From Nephrocerus scutellatus (Eukaryota > Arthropoda > Insecta > Diptera > Pipunculidae), in the NCBI GenBank assembly GCA_947095585.1, contig OX352762.1, positions 27,628,669 through 27,692,668 on the forward strand: a DNA stretch of 64,000 bases, read 5' to 3'. Positions 32,651 through 44,250 of the stretch are shown here, piece after piece; position 1 is the stretch's first letter; each line of letters begins with the position of its first letter. Under the pieces are notes generated by a model. The model was given only the letters and a program-made list of their open reading frames with translations, was not told the origin of the DNA and did not search any database. The position numbers and the translations under genes were made by a program.

Positions 32651-33559
32651 AACTGTTTTACCTCTTCTTCAACGTGGACGAAAATGAACCAAAACTTTTA
32701 CATCTCGGGCGACATTCATTGCCAACATTACCAAGAATGAATGAATGGTTAATTTACAATAAGAACGTTCAAAAAAGATCTCAGTCGAACCCGATCGATA
32801 TGCCTTAAAATTTGCTTGTGATACAAAACCTTTATTAAAAAAAAACACTAATGGGAACTTCGAACCAGAAAATATTTACCTATACCACTTAGTCAAGCGA
32901 TCTTCGCGCTGCATACGGAACACACACACTAAAAGTCAACAGTCAAACTTAAAGATTAGCGTAATTCTCATTATCGTTGGTTCTGCATACAAATATACAA
33001 CACGGGCTTTTGCGGTAATAACTCTTAATTAGGTCTTTAGACTGAATTACAACTATCCATATGGCTAGCTGAAAAGCTCCACTTTACTAGATGGGACCTC
33101 CCAAAACGAATTCGACGTCCTTAAAAGCTGAAATGCACTAGATATCATTCTTAATCAACTCTGTAACTGCAACTGGAGTCAGAAAGCGTGGCATTACAAG
33201 TAGGTTTTAGTGGTTTGTTGCTGTATGCTTTAGGGTAGGCCATAGTCTGATAATTTTTACAAATACAGAGTTTAATCGATAGTGTTATAGGCTTTCGTGT
33301 TATCCAAGTTGTTCGTTTTTTCTGTGTCCAGGAGCAGATGTGGCTGACTTTATGAGAAATAAGGCATTCTCTGTGTATGAAGTTTTAAGTTTTACATCGC
33401 TTCTATACCTTGAAATATTGGCAATTATCATGACTTCTGATAAACAAATACTACATGCGTGTGGAACCGCTTGCTACGCACGTTGTCCATTTTTCAAGAG
33501 TTAAGTGGACAGGTTTATTTTAAGAAAATATATTGTGGTAACATATTGTAATTCTCTTA
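32651..33559. other. No recognised gene
   Basis: AT-rich and unique-looking. The segment 33040-33070 (actgaattacaactatccatatggc) is almost repeated at 19425-19450 (tctattacaactatccatatggc), hinting at an unidentified repeat. Nothing else seen. Confidence 0.4.
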
Positions 33560-33925
33560 ATAAGGTTTTCTAGGAATTTAACCATAACCATAGCCATTAG
33601 CAAACGCATTGCTGGCCCCGTATGTGATGAAGATAATAAGCTCGTTAGGCTCCGGTGAGAAGGACACCGAGCATGCTTGAACCAAAGGAGTCATCCGCCT
33701 TTCTATTGTTTTCCAACGATCCTGCTCGGAAAAGTCTTTTGCGGTAGGATGGGACACGACAGTGAGGAAGGCCAAGCCTACGGTCGAAGGATGTCGTAGA
33801 CCAGGACACCCAGAGTTTAGCGATGCCAAATTGAATGATATCGGCTCGATATCGGGACCGCTGGAGAGAGAAGAGAGGCGAAAATCGAACCGGATCCCGG
33901 TTGTAGAGACCAATATGATAATCAT
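33560..33925 (+). mobile_element. RTE-like retrotransposon, 3' remnant
   Basis: It matches the tail of the RTE copies at 55620-56110: gctggccccgtatgtgatga, aagctcgttaggctccgg, gatcctgctcggaaaagtct, tacggtcgaaggatgtcgta, agaccaggacacccagagtt, ggctcgatatcgggaccgct, and ends ggttgtagagacc-aatatgataatcat, the usual end plus a short A/TG-rich tail. Multiple indels. The minus-strand frame 33578-33925 is its shadow. Confidence 0.8.
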
Positions 33926-34317
33926 ATAAAGTTTGAAACGTTTATACGTGAGGTGTTTAATCGGTGCGGTGTGTCACAATTGCGATGAAAACAACGTCTG
34001 GCAACCACTTAACATTAAGGAACTAACAAAGCATGATTCTATCGGCTATAGTTTGCAGAAAATTACACCCAAATCGCTTGATTGCTTAATACCGTACTTT
34101 TGCGCATGCTTTATAACATAATTATTTCCTGATTTATCGAGAAATGCTTTGCCCACTTTCATTCACGGCCACTGCAGATTTCCACTGATTCAAAATGCAA
34201 ATTGACTCTACGTATTCGCTTGTCTGGTCTCACGCGGCATGCGCAATCGAATGCGCTGAAATTATCGTCTTCTCGTCAGACATGACGCGACGTTCATCGA
34301 TGCTTTTGTTGCGTTAA

Positions 34318-34740
34318 TTAACGTAAAAAGTGGTGTGCTGTAGTGTAATGTGCTGCAGTGTTAGTCCTCATCGATTGGCACCGCACAGAATTTAAAGAAG
34401 AAATTAACTTTAATTGAATTTCAGACGAAATCTCTTCATTGCGAATGAGACGCTTGCTGTCTGTCTGGCCCCGTCCCCATTTGAAGAAGGGCCGCTTTTT
34501 GAACTTCGACCGTTCACTAGAAATGAAGCAGCTCTGACGGTACGAATGACTTCGCAATCGTCTACAAACGGCGGTAACGGTCGGCGACATTGGTGCCCAC
34601 TGTCGGAAAATATCCTGCCCGTACCTGATTTTTTTATTAAGGGACGACCGACCATCCTGCATAAACTGTCAAATTGATTGCCGCCGGGAGCGTTTGGTGC
34701 CGGCCGGCTAAATAACTGATGCATTGAGCTCTAAGCTGCC
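34318..34740. other. Unassigned open region on both strands
   Basis: GC content is higher than in the surroundings and three overlapping open frames exist: minus 34318-34662 (114 codons), minus 34410-34724 (104) and plus 34414-34677 (87). None matches a family I recognise and I see no decisive splice sites. It could be a diverged repeat, a conserved exon or chance. Confidence 0.25.
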
Positions 34741-35264
34741 GCTAACATAAATGACTAACTCTTAGGACATTAAAGAGCACTTAACGTAATGATTTACAAC
34801 TTTAATTCAGGCAATTAAATCGGAATATCGACATTGGTGACTTTCAGTAAAACTTGCGTAAATGTGCGTACACCGATGACAAGAACATCGGTGTCAGCAG
34901 TTAAGACAGACTTTGGTGATGGTTCAATATAGAGTGGTCATTGTGAAAATTCAGTTAATTCGATCGCCATACGGTAGGGGATGGAGTGATTAGTTGGCAA
35001 GTATACGATAAGTGTACTGTTGGAACCATTATTAAAGTACATCAGAAAAATATCAAATAATTATTAATATGGCACTGTAATGCTAATAGAAATTCATTGC
35101 ATTCAGAGGCCAGTAGATAAGTTATAGTAAAAATGTAAACTACAATTTTTAAAAGACTTGGTTGAGTTATTTAACTTTAAATCAACGAAAATAAATAAGT
35201 TCTTTTCTTTTTTAATATTAAATATTTATTTTCGTTTGTGGGTAATTATAAATTTTGTTTTTTA
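34741..35264. other. No recognised feature
   Basis: AT-rich sequence between the open region and the antisense LOA element; nothing recognised. Confidence 0.4.
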
Positions 35265-37165
35265 GGTGGTCTGGGCAGCCGTATTGAAAGGTCTGAAGGT
35301 AGGCTGGTAGATAGAGTGGTGAACCTCGCTGCACTTGCGGGGTCCTTAATTACAGCTAAAGTGCGCCATTTTGATGGTACATAGCTCTAGGGACCGAACA
35401 TGGATATTTGAATGGCTTAGATCCAGCCTGTAGCGTTCAGATACGTGATCAATTCAATGATCCTGTAATCTGAGAGTTCTTCAGGTCGGCAAAAAATCGT
35501 TTACCTAAAGTGCGGATTCTTCACCCTGCAAGGGCCGAACAACTACAGAGGAGTGTATGAGAGTCCTTACAACATCTACAGAAGTTGTTGTGCTTAGCTT
35601 AGCTTAGCAGCATGGCTGCCCACTTGCCAGTGACCCGTGCTGATAGCCACAACTCTAGCAATATCCTCTCGAGGTCTTTATATAAGCTCGTCGGTTTTCC
35701 TTTTGTTGTAGTATGGCCATACTTCGACCGATTGCTCTACCTTAGTTGTGACTTAGTAGTGAAAAAGGAGAGAATATGTTCCTTTACTGAGCTCACTGGA
35801 CAGCTAACTCTTTCCGTAGAGCCGGTGTCTATAGTTACGCCGTTCTTTCCCAATTCGTCCGCCCTCTCGTTTTCCTCTTTTTTAGTGTGCCACGGCACCC
35901 ATACTATATTGATGTCCAGGATTTTATGGTAGCTACAGCTTGTTGCCCAGAAGCCAACTTTACCCAGGGCCGTTTTCATAACTTCACTGAAAGGTGCTGG
36001 ACTGATACGAGTATCACCACGTCATCTGCGTAAGAAACTACCTTCGTCCTATCTTCCACAAGTTTTAGTAGAATTTTATTAATTACCATTAGCCACAGTA
36101 CGGGTGAGATGACCCCTCCTTGAGGAGTGCCTCTGTCGACTAGTTTCGTAATATTGCAGCTGCCAAAGGTGGCATATATTATCCTGCTACCAGGATGTGA
36201 TCCATTGCCCTTAGGAAGGGCTCCACTCCTGGCTGAGTAAGAGCTTTCTGAATAGCCTAAATGCGAACATTGTTGAAGACACCTTATACATCTAGGAAGG
36301 TGGCTAGCGAAAAATGTTTGTAACTAATCGTGTGCTCAATCATACGCAACGTTTCCGTGGACCTGCCCTTGAGATATGTATGTTCAGATACTTGTGGGAG
36401 ACTGAGAGGCGTTAAATCCTTCGCTGATTAATATCCTCTTCTACCTGCTTTTGGTATGAAAACCACCCAAACTCTTCTCCAGCTTCGGGAATATAGTTTA
36501 GTAGAAGACAGATTCTGAAAATCTCCATTAGTCAAGAAGTGGACAGATCTAGTGACATGTGTAGCATAATCGGCTATATTCCATCCAGGCCGGGGGAGTT
36601 GTAGACCGAAAAGCTTCTTAGAGCCCAGAAAACCTTTTCCCGGATTTTGATATTGTTAAGTACACCGCGAGGGACTGAATGCTCAACCTGCATCCTCTCC
36701 AGATCTCCAGATGGCAGATGCTGGCAGGAAAGTGAGTGGTATTGAGAAGATCCAGAGACTCTGCAGCATGCCGTCCAGTCACCCTTTGCTTGTTTGATGA
36801 AAGTCAGAGAGGTGCTCTTCTTGGACAGGATCTTGCACATTCTTGCAGGGTCCTTGGTGGTTTCTATTGATTGGCAGAAGTCCATCCAAAAGCGTTTCTT
36901 GGCTTCTTTTAGGCCTTCTTGTAGGTTTTCAGGCAAACTTGCTCAGAATGAAGAAACCCCTCTGGTACTGCTGCCTTCAAAGAACACCAGCTGTTTTTCT
37001 TTTTTTTCTATTAAGGCCGACCCCGGCGACCTTAGGTAACGTATTGATTTTGCCGAGCATTGGTGTTCCATGGCTGGTACTCGTAATACTCAGCGGTGGA
37101 GCACAATGGCTTGTACTCCCGTTGTGATCTGCTGACATCACCGTCTCTTGACTAAACGCCAATCA
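35265..37165 (-). mobile_element. LOA-group non-LTR retrotransposon, antisense, degenerate
   Basis: Minus-strand order: linker and fingers (37160-36574: LKEAKKRFWMDFCQSIETTKDPARMCKILSK-type segment, ending NSPGLDGI), palm with RGTPQGGVISPVLW-like motif (about 36150-36105) and SYADDV (about 36037-36018), RNase H end at 35979-35737 (INIVWVPWHTKKEENERADEL; the usual GHT is WHT), and a CRCC...DSHTLLCSCSAL knuckle near 35580-35520 followed by a 3' UTR to about 35265. Frameshifts throughout. The endonuclease is missing. Same domain order as the element at 30241-32412 but a divergent sequence, so a different family. Confidence 0.78.
36574..36936 (-). pseudogene. LOA-group RT, N-terminal part (open 120 codons)
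   Basis: The frame shows KKRFWMDFCQSIETTKDPAR, a conserved segment between endonuclease and RT in LOA/jockey-type ORF2, then VPRGVLNNIKIREKVFWALRS and NSPGLDGI (the NKAPGPDGI-type motif opening the RT). It then breaks by frameshift. Part of the element above; no independent function. Confidence 0.75.
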
Positions 37166-37404
37166 TTTTCAATAAACATTTTTCTGTTGTGGTGCATAAG
37201 TTCCCACGATTAGATCGGAACAGATGTCCATCCTGCCAGAGCCGACATGCCAGGATAAGGCACTTGAAGTACAACAGGTTCATCCGTTCAGTTAATTTTC
37301 TTTTTACATTAAATCAACGAATCAAATGAATGTATCCTCTTCCTTCAAATAACATTTACAATTCAATACTTATATTTTGTGTCTTAATAAAACGTATGTA
37401 TAAA

Positions 37405-37624
37405 AATCTATACTATTATAAAAAGAGGTAAGTAAGTCTGTTTGCACTTTCAATTGAATACGTTTATCTTGAAAACTACTGGACCTTGATCAGGTTTCCA
37501 CCAGTGTACAGGGTACAGGAGGTTATAGGCTACAGTTTTAAAGGTAGATGTAGCGGTCAGTATTTGGAGGGAGGTAGGTGGATGGGTTGCCAGTTTGATA
37601 TCTTACAAGGAAGTTCTACCAAAT
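37405..37624 (+). mobile_element. Helitron-like 5' terminus, interrupted
   Basis: tctatactattataaaaaga matches the common Helitron 5' end (TCTATACTATTATAAAG...). It is followed by a gtctgtttgcactt / gaaaactactggacc interior that also fits. The similarity stops where RTE sequence begins at about 37625, so the right part was lost or displaced. No 3' terminus is seen here. Confidence 0.5.
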
Positions 37625-38330
37625 AGTACGCAGTATGAGGTATACCGTAATTCTCGCGTTGCACATACTGCAAGGACAAAGGTTATCTGATTGCTGTTTG
37701 CATATTGGAGCGATTAGAAGAGCAGTTTATTGAAGTGCTAAATGGCCAACTCAATGGGGAAATAGACACTCCAATAATGAGCAAACTGTGCTGCGCCTCG
37801 AAGCGATAAAGTGGCTTAAAAATAATGTAGCCTTAAATTCAGATGGTATACCAGCGAAGCTGATTCGTTTGTGAGGGTCCGCATTATACCAAACAATTGC
37901 TGAAGTAATAGTGCAGGTATGGGAGAAGAAAATGCATCCTGATCCCCAAACATAGGAAAGGAGATATCACAACATGCAGCAATTATCGTGAAATAATGTG
38001 CTTGAGTATCGCGTAAATGGTTTGCTCCTATACCCTTCAAGACGGGATAGCTAAATTCATTATCGACTTTTAAGCTAAGGCAGCAGACGATGGGAAAATA
38101 TTTTGGGTTCCAAAACTCATTTACCATCTGTTTATAGACTCCTATCATTCTGCTTGGAAAGTCCTTGCGGCATGCTTTTGAGACACTGAAAGGTTAGCAT
38201 AGACCAGGACCTCCAGAGGTTATGGATGCCAAACTGGATGACATCAGCTCGAAATCGGATCGGTGGAGAGATTTTTTGCGGCAGGGCCAGATCCCGGCCG
38301 AGGTTGTAGAGCCAAATATGGTTATGATGA
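37625..38330 (+). mobile_element. RTE-like retrotransposon remnant with internal deletions
   Basis: Several blocks in order match the RTE element: tgcacatactgcaaggacaa (linker), gaagtgctaaatggccaact, tcagatggtataccagcgaa, gggtccgcattataccaaac, gcatcctgatccccaaaca, aaaggagatatcacaaca, then a jump to the tail (gaaagtccttgcggc, tagaccaggacctccagagg, gctcgaaatcggatcggtgg, ggttgtagagcc-aaatatgg) and a TTATGATGATGAT 3' tail at about 38318-38330. Palm and thumb are deleted. Confidence 0.82.
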
Positions 38331-38769
38331 TGATATTCGCCAAATGCTTGAATACAACTCTATATTTTCTGGTCAGGTGCTCAGAAATAGAAGCGCATGA
38401 TAAATGTTATTGGTGACGGAAATAACGCAAAAACAATCCACTCGCTTGAATAGCGTAGGAATGTTTCCTGCTCGTCATTCTTATCTCGCTTTTTCCATAA
38501 GCAGGTGATAAAAAAATTCAGGCGACTCGTTTCTATCCTACAGACCATCCGTATAATACTCGCGCAACCGTGGGTACTATTAAGCTCATTCAGACGTACC
38601 GGTCAGCACAGAAATTCCTCCTTTAATTCTTTAATTATGAGGAATAAATTGTCAGGCTCTGTATCTCCGCGTCTGTATGTTCCGTGGACATTGAAGAAAC
38701 ATGTGCATAGAAATCTCCTCCTTCGTTTCCTTAATTCCCTAAGCGAGTATACATTAAAATGAAATGACG

Positions 38770-38890
38770 GTGAGTAAGTGTTTATGACTATATAACAAAA
38801 TAAAAATACCGACATAACAAATCAACAATAACATAACAAAACATATAATTGCATAATATACAGAAATCCCTAACAGATACAGATACAATA
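38770..38890 (+). repeat. Dispersed repeat family D, copy 1
   Basis: gtttatgactatataacaaa-ataaaaataccgacataacaaa ... cataatatacagaaatccct-aacagata has a clear counterpart at 44157-44250. Just upstream (38690-38760) a plus-strand frame ends KKHVHRNLLLRFLN, which resembles the extreme C-terminus of CR1/L2 proteins, so family D may be a CR1-like 3' UTR. Confidence 0.5.
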
Positions 38891-39359
38891 CGTTTATTGC
38901 ACGCCGAAATTTGCACCAATTAAGTATTTTTGCACTCCTTTTGTCAATTGTTGTGTATACATACTTCGCAACTATTATGGGGTTATCATCGATCAGACGT
39001 TTACCACAAAACCATAAATTGCACAACGATCGACACAGGCAACAGTTTAACCTAAATGAAATAAATTACATTTATCCTTGTGAGCAAAAATTTTTAATAA
39101 ATAGTAAGGAAATTGGCATAATAAATTCAGAATTCAAAGAGCTTGTTCTCAATTAAATAGTTATCCCACTACCCAAGGTAAGATGACTATTTTTATTTCA
39201 AGAGCAAGCAGCAATTACTAAAAATAGTGATCGTTTGATCCTCGACGGTTTGTAATCATTTCCAAGCCATTCGTTCGTATCCTAGTGTGAGGCTTCACTG
39301 GAGGGTGGTTATAAACATTGGCGGTTAGGCCCCCAAAGTTGAAAAGCGCAAAATTAAGG
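38891..39359. other. No recognised feature
   Basis: AT-rich sequence; the short frames here have no domain. Confidence 0.4.
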
Positions 39360-39822
39360 GAATAAAAAAAAAACAACCCATAAAAATACAATTTTTCATG
39401 TAAATTCTCTAATACGAGAAGGGTATGTGTTAAAATTTGAAGAAAATCGAACTCATTTTTAAAAAACTTATATGGGCACCCCTCGGACCTCAGGGCCTCA
39501 CTCCAAAAAACTTTACAAAAATCGGGTTAATTTTTTTAAAAAAGTTATGGGGCCCCACGAACCCGGGCCCGGGGTCTCCAAAATTTTTATAAAAAGTGTT
39601 GTGTTGGTGGGGGCGCCCACCGATCCCGTGGCCCGAGGGTCCTCAAATTTTAATAGAAAGTGTTGTCATCGGAGATATGCATGTGTGCAAAATTTCAATA
39701 AAATAGGACTTTGGGAAGTGGGTCAAAATTGGATCGCAAGATTCCATGACACACAAATCCACAAATCCACAAACCCACAAACACACGGGCAAGTGAAGTT
39801 AATATAGAGAATTTAAAAAGAG
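39360..39822 (+). repeat. Family A copy, both termini present
   Basis: Left end aacaacccataaaaat then catgtaaattctctaatacg (39373-39416); right end caagtgaagttaatatagag-aatttaaaaag (39787-39822). About three internal units. The (CCAG) block is replaced by a cacaaatccacaaatccaca 8-9-bp repeat, as in the copy at 62690-62885, marking a subfamily. Confidence 0.82.
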
Positions 39823-39930
39823 CAACAATATAATATTGCTACGAATCAATAATATACAATTTAGAAGTTAAGTAATAGTTTTCTTTACCCATTAATATAA
39901 CATTAGAAATTAATAAGCAGTTCCCTTCAA

Positions 39931-42115
39931 CATGGACCAACTTGGACGAGTTATCGATACGCTACAAGATGTCTTCACCCATCTGAAGGAGGTTAGAGTT
40001 AACCTCGTCAAACTGGGATTAGAAAAGCGGAAAAGCCGCTGCCGAATTTCTGCCAAAATTCAAGACAGCTTAAACAATATTTGCAAAAATTAGAGAGATC
40101 ATCAAGAAGAACTCCCCGCAATTATTGGATGAGGATAAAACCGAAGAAAAAATTCCGGAGATGCAGTTGACCCAACTAACCAGCCATGCTCTCGAAGCAC
40201 CGATGGCCGCAAGTTCAATCCTCAATCAGAAAAAAGAAATGAACAACTCACCAAAACATCTCCATACAAAACCATCATCAAAATCAAAGTCAATGACTCC
40301 CCCTACATCTGTCGATGGTTGCAAAACGGAGTCCAAAGCACCTGACGATTCTAGACTCTGCATGCCCGTTTAACCAATATAAATATAAGTGTAAGGAGTT
40401 GGGTTTGTCTTCTATAATCCCGCGTTGGCGAATTAACAAAACACAACCATTGGGCGAATTTTTCCTTGACATTGTGACATACGGCGTGGACTACGCATCA
40501 TGTCAAGCAATTTAGACTATTCATCAGATCACAGATGACAACGCACCAGATTTGGAGATATAGGACATAATCAAGAACTCTTTTTATATTGATGATCCGT
40601 TTCACGGAGCCGGTAACGTTAAAGAAAGTCAAGAGCAATTTGCTAATATTACAACTACTCTACTCTAGGGCGGTAAGCTATCCCTACGAAAATAGTCATC
40701 AACAATCCAGAGTTTCTTCGTAACATAGAAGATCCAGTAAGGGACACGTTCCTTATCCAAGTCCCAACTCAAGACCAGATAAAATTCACTAAAAGAGATC
40801 TGCTTTCTATGGCTGGATCGCTTTACGAACCCATGAGTTAGATCCTGCCAGTAATCATAATTTTCCGGATATGGATCCAAAAGTTGTACCTACTTAAGTA
40901 TGACTGGGATGATAGAAAATACGACAGAAGTTCAGCAAACCATTGGAAACTTTACCTCAACTCAGTGACATTAGAACCCCGCTGGTTGGACGAATTTAAT
41001 TCATTGGCCTCAAGGGATGGATACGCAGCAGTAATTTAAGTAATTTAATCAAGTAGAGATTGGAGAAACCTACACTATTCATTTACTAGCACTCAACAAA
41101 CAAAGACAGTAATGTATGCACGATCCCCAAGATGGAGCTTGAGGGAATTGTGCTCCTTTCTGCCTACCTACCACATTAATATCACGATGACAGCATACAC
41201 CGATAGTGAGTTTGCCTCAGCCTGGATACGGAGCAATAAAGTGATAGCCAACAAATTTGTGAATAAAAGAATTAAAAAAATTCAGTCCAGCTTCACGTGA
41301 ACTAACACCAGGACACCTGGCCAACTATCAACTCTGGTTTGAAGGTTCAACTTGGTTACTGAATGATCAAATGTCATTCACGCTTTTTAAAGATATGGGA
41401 ATCACCATGACGCATGCCTCTCGAACTGAGGTAGACGGAGAAAATTTTATTGAAAGGTTCTCCTGCTTTAACCGTCTACTACGATTTACCGCATATTGCC
41501 TTCGGTGGGCCTAAAAAAGCATACACGTTAGATTTGCCCAATCACCACTAAATACATATCCAATGTCAAGGAAAAAATCATCAGGTTTCAGCAGCAAAAA
41601 TGCTTTACAAATGAAATACCCTACTTCGAAAAACTAAAAACTTTTCCGAAAAGAAGCTAGTTAACAACTCTAACTCCAATCTTTGGTTTAGACGACAACA
41701 TTCTTCGCGTAAGGGGGAGAATTTCTCTTGCCAACATCGCCGACAGTCGTAAGCATTTAATTTTATTAACCAAATGCCACTTAGTTGATTTAGAAGTACG
41801 CCAAACAACCCTGGATCACCATCTGGTTAAAAGTACAACAAATTCAGCAACAATTTTGGGAACGATTCCACAAGGATTGCAGAAGAGAAATAAATGGAAG
41901 TTCCCAGCCCAAACCCTCGGCAACGGAGATGTGGTATTATTTCAAGAACAAGAAATGGGCCGAATTATTGAATCCTATCCTGGCAGTTAAGGAGACGTCC
42001 GCAGTTTTAAAAGATATTGTCAAATACGCTCCCCAAATACTTATGACCACCAGCGTAGCCTATCAAACAGTAGAAAGTAATCATCTGGAGCATCAAACCG
42101 TAAAGTTAGAGAACA
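39931..42115 (+). mobile_element. BEL/Pao-type LTR retrotransposon remnant (gag-pol, collapsed)
   Basis: Broken coding in all three plus frames. A possible gag start (MDQLGRVIDTLQDVF, 39931). From 40475: GVDYASCQAI, then DNAPDLEI, IKNSFYIDDPFHGAGNVKES with the RT YxDD (FYIDD) and GGKLSLRK, the BEL/Pao RT palm order. At 40940-41100 WKLYLNSV...RWLDEFNSLA, then at 41112-41300 an RNase H region (ITMTAYTDSEFASAWIRSNKVIANKFVNKRIKKIQ). At 41580-41800 an integrase N-terminal region (RGRISLANIADSRK-like), and to 42000 a C-terminal piece (QKRNKWKFPAQTLGNGDVVL). The protease and most of the integrase core are missing. No LTRs found. Ends abruptly against family A at 42118. Confidence 0.72.
41112..41300 (+). 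pseudogene. BEL/Pao RNase H fragment
   Basis: 62 codons: PRWSLRELCSFLPTYHINIT then MTAYTDSEFASAWIRSNKVI. TDSE is the RNase H motif with catalytic Asp (family norm TDS..VL.WI). The frame breaks after KKIQSSFT. Belongs to the element at 39931-42115. Confidence 0.7.
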
Positions 42116-42117
42116 AA

Positions 42118-42718
42118 ATTAAAAAACAACCCATAAAAATTTTTCATGTAAATTTTCTAATAGGAGATACATATGTGTGCAAAGTTTGAATCGGGTTAAT
42201 TTTTAAAAAACTTATATAGGCACCCCTCGAGCCTTAGGGCCAGATCACTTAAAAAAATGTACAAAAAGTTTTGTCCATCAGAGATAAACATGTCTTTAAA
42301 ATTTGAAGAAAATCGGATTAATTTTTTAAAAAATTATATGGACACATCTCAGGCCTCAGCGCTCGATCACTCCAAAATTGTTAAAATAAAGTTTTGTCCA
42401 TCGGAGATACACATGTGTGTAAAATTTGAAGAGTCGGGCTAATTTTTTTAAAAAAAAATTATAGGGCCTAACGACCCCAGGGCCTCCAAAATTTTTACAA
42501 AAAGTGTTGTCCATCTGAGATACACATGTGTATAAAATTTGAAGAAAATCGGGTAAATTTTGTAAAATATTTGTATGGGAGCCCCCCGAAGAAGGTATTG
42601 TCACCGGAAATATATATGTGTGCAAAATTTCAATAAAATTGGGCTTTGGGAAGTGGGTTAAAAATTGATCAGAAAATCTGACCAGCCAGCCAGCCACGTG
42701 CACGCGAAGTTAAAAATT
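42118..42718 (+). repeat. Family A copy
   Basis: It starts exactly where BEL sequence stops: aaaaaacaacccataaaaat (42121) and catgtaaattttctaatagg. Five tandem units of about 113-123 bp follow (ttgtccatc at 42271, 42394 and 42507). The right part has gaccagccagccagcc and gcacgcgaagttaaaaattt but lacks the full right terminus and fuses to the next segment. Confidence 0.8.
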
Positions 42719-43380
42719 TAAATTTTTCTTGTAAATTTGGTATAAAAACATAACAGCCACAGCGCACGGTTTGGTATAAAAACATTACAGCCACAACGCA
42801 CGATTGGTGCAACGTACGCACAACGACGTACGAAGTACGACTAAAATTATTTTTTTTGAGTTGAGTTAATCTGTAAAGCAGTTGAGTGCGAAACCAGTTC
42901 TTCATATACTCGTTATTTTGTACAGAACACAAATTCTTTATACTCTCTGCTCTCTGATGCAACGCAACAACAAAACAACCCCAATCGTAAATTCGCAGCG
43001 ATGCCAACATTTTATCACTCATCAGCGCACACAGAACACAGTCCTTATAGTATGAAATGATATGATGTCGCTATATGGAGAAAAAAAATTTATATGGGAT
43101 CCCGCTGCCCGATATCTCTGAAATTTTTACAAAAAGTGTTTTCCATCGGAGATACACATTTGTATAAAATTTAAAAAAAATCGGGTAAATTTTGTAAAAT
43201 ATTTGTATGAGAGCCCCCCTACCCCGGGGTCCGAGGGGGAGAAGTATTGTCGCCGGAAATATACATGTGTGCAAAATTTTAATAAAATCGGGCTTTGGGA
43301 AGTGGGTTAAAAATTGATCAGAAAATCTGACCAGCCAGCCAGCCACGTGCACGCGAAGTTAATATAAAGAATTTAAAAAG
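42719..43380 (+). repeat. Family A copy with long non-unit internal segment
   Basis: After a left-end-like aatttttcttgtaaattt come 300 bp (42735-43080) not built of family units, including a direct repeat (ggtataaaaacataacagcc and ggtataaaaacattacagcc, 42738 and 42771) and the catcagcgcacacagaacacag segment that occurs inverted near 960-1010. Units resume at 43085 and the copy ends gcgaagttaatataaagaat at about 43372. The right halves of this and the preceding copy (gaaaatctgaccagccagcc ... cacgtgcacgcgaag) are nearly identical. Confidence 0.65.
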
Positions 43381-44156
43381 GTTTTAAAAGTGGTCCGCTT
43401 CATCACAGACATCAATGACATAAACAGTATAAAATTATTGACGTGCAACATCTTCATCAATGGTCTGAAGATGATCCGCACGTATACGTTAAACCACGTA
43501 TATGATCAATTTCTTATTCTATATAAGTAAGAAACAGTGACATGGGCCACGAAAACCATAATTCAATAGGAGATCCTTCTACTAGTCGAGTAGAGTTTCT
43601 TCTAGGGGTTTATTATTAAACTCCTGTTCGATCCGAACAAAACCCTTTGATGTATGAACTCGAAAGTGGTGTCTGATGGTATTTCGCAATACACTCCTTT
43701 AACTTCAAGTAAGCTATCGACGGTTGTCTGATAATATTTCGCAACTTTCGATAGCTACTACGAGCCGAGCAGTTCAACACGAACGCCATCCGTGTGCTCC
43801 ACTGGTTCAATACCACTTACAAACCATATACAACATATGTTTAAGTATAGTAAGTATTTTCAACGAGCGTTGTTTTGATTAAGTCAAATTAACGAAAATA
43901 AGGAAATAATAATAAATTAAAAGAAATCAAAAAACATTTTAATTTGTAACACGAAAGAGAAGAAACGAACCTTGGGTTAACGGCAAGCGTTACCCGAGCG
44001 AAACAACGTTACACCCTCAACAAAGATGGTAAAATACGTGAAAGCTGGGTACGTGCATGCATGACCAATGGCGATACGGTATCCCACATAAACACGGAAG
44101 CAGTCTAGACTCTCCTTCCCTTCTATATAAAATCCTACGACCTTTTCCCGCCCGGA
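43381..44156. other. No recognised gene
   Basis: Contains an open minus frame at 43616-43816 (66 codons, segment SSYRKLRNIIRQPS), vaguely transposase-like but not assignable. Two copies of an about 20-bp gatagcta/ttcgcaa motif occur at 43675-43760 (tggtatttcgcaatac and taatatttcgcaactttcgat). Nothing firm. Confidence 0.3.
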
Positions 44157-44250
44157 GTTTGTTTATGACAATTATACAAAATAAAAATAATGACATAACA
44201 AAACAAAAAATTGTCATAATGTACAGAAATCACTTAATAACAGAAATGAG
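44157..44250 (+). repeat. Dispersed repeat family D, copy 2
   Basis: gtttatgacaattatacaaa-ataaaaataatgacataacaaaac ... cataatgtacagaaatca matches 38780-38885 with small gaps. Confidence 0.5.

Noticed and set aside
43616..43816. Possible transposase fragment (RKLRNIIRQPS).
   Set aside because: Too short, and resemblance to a known transposase family could not be substantiated by motif.
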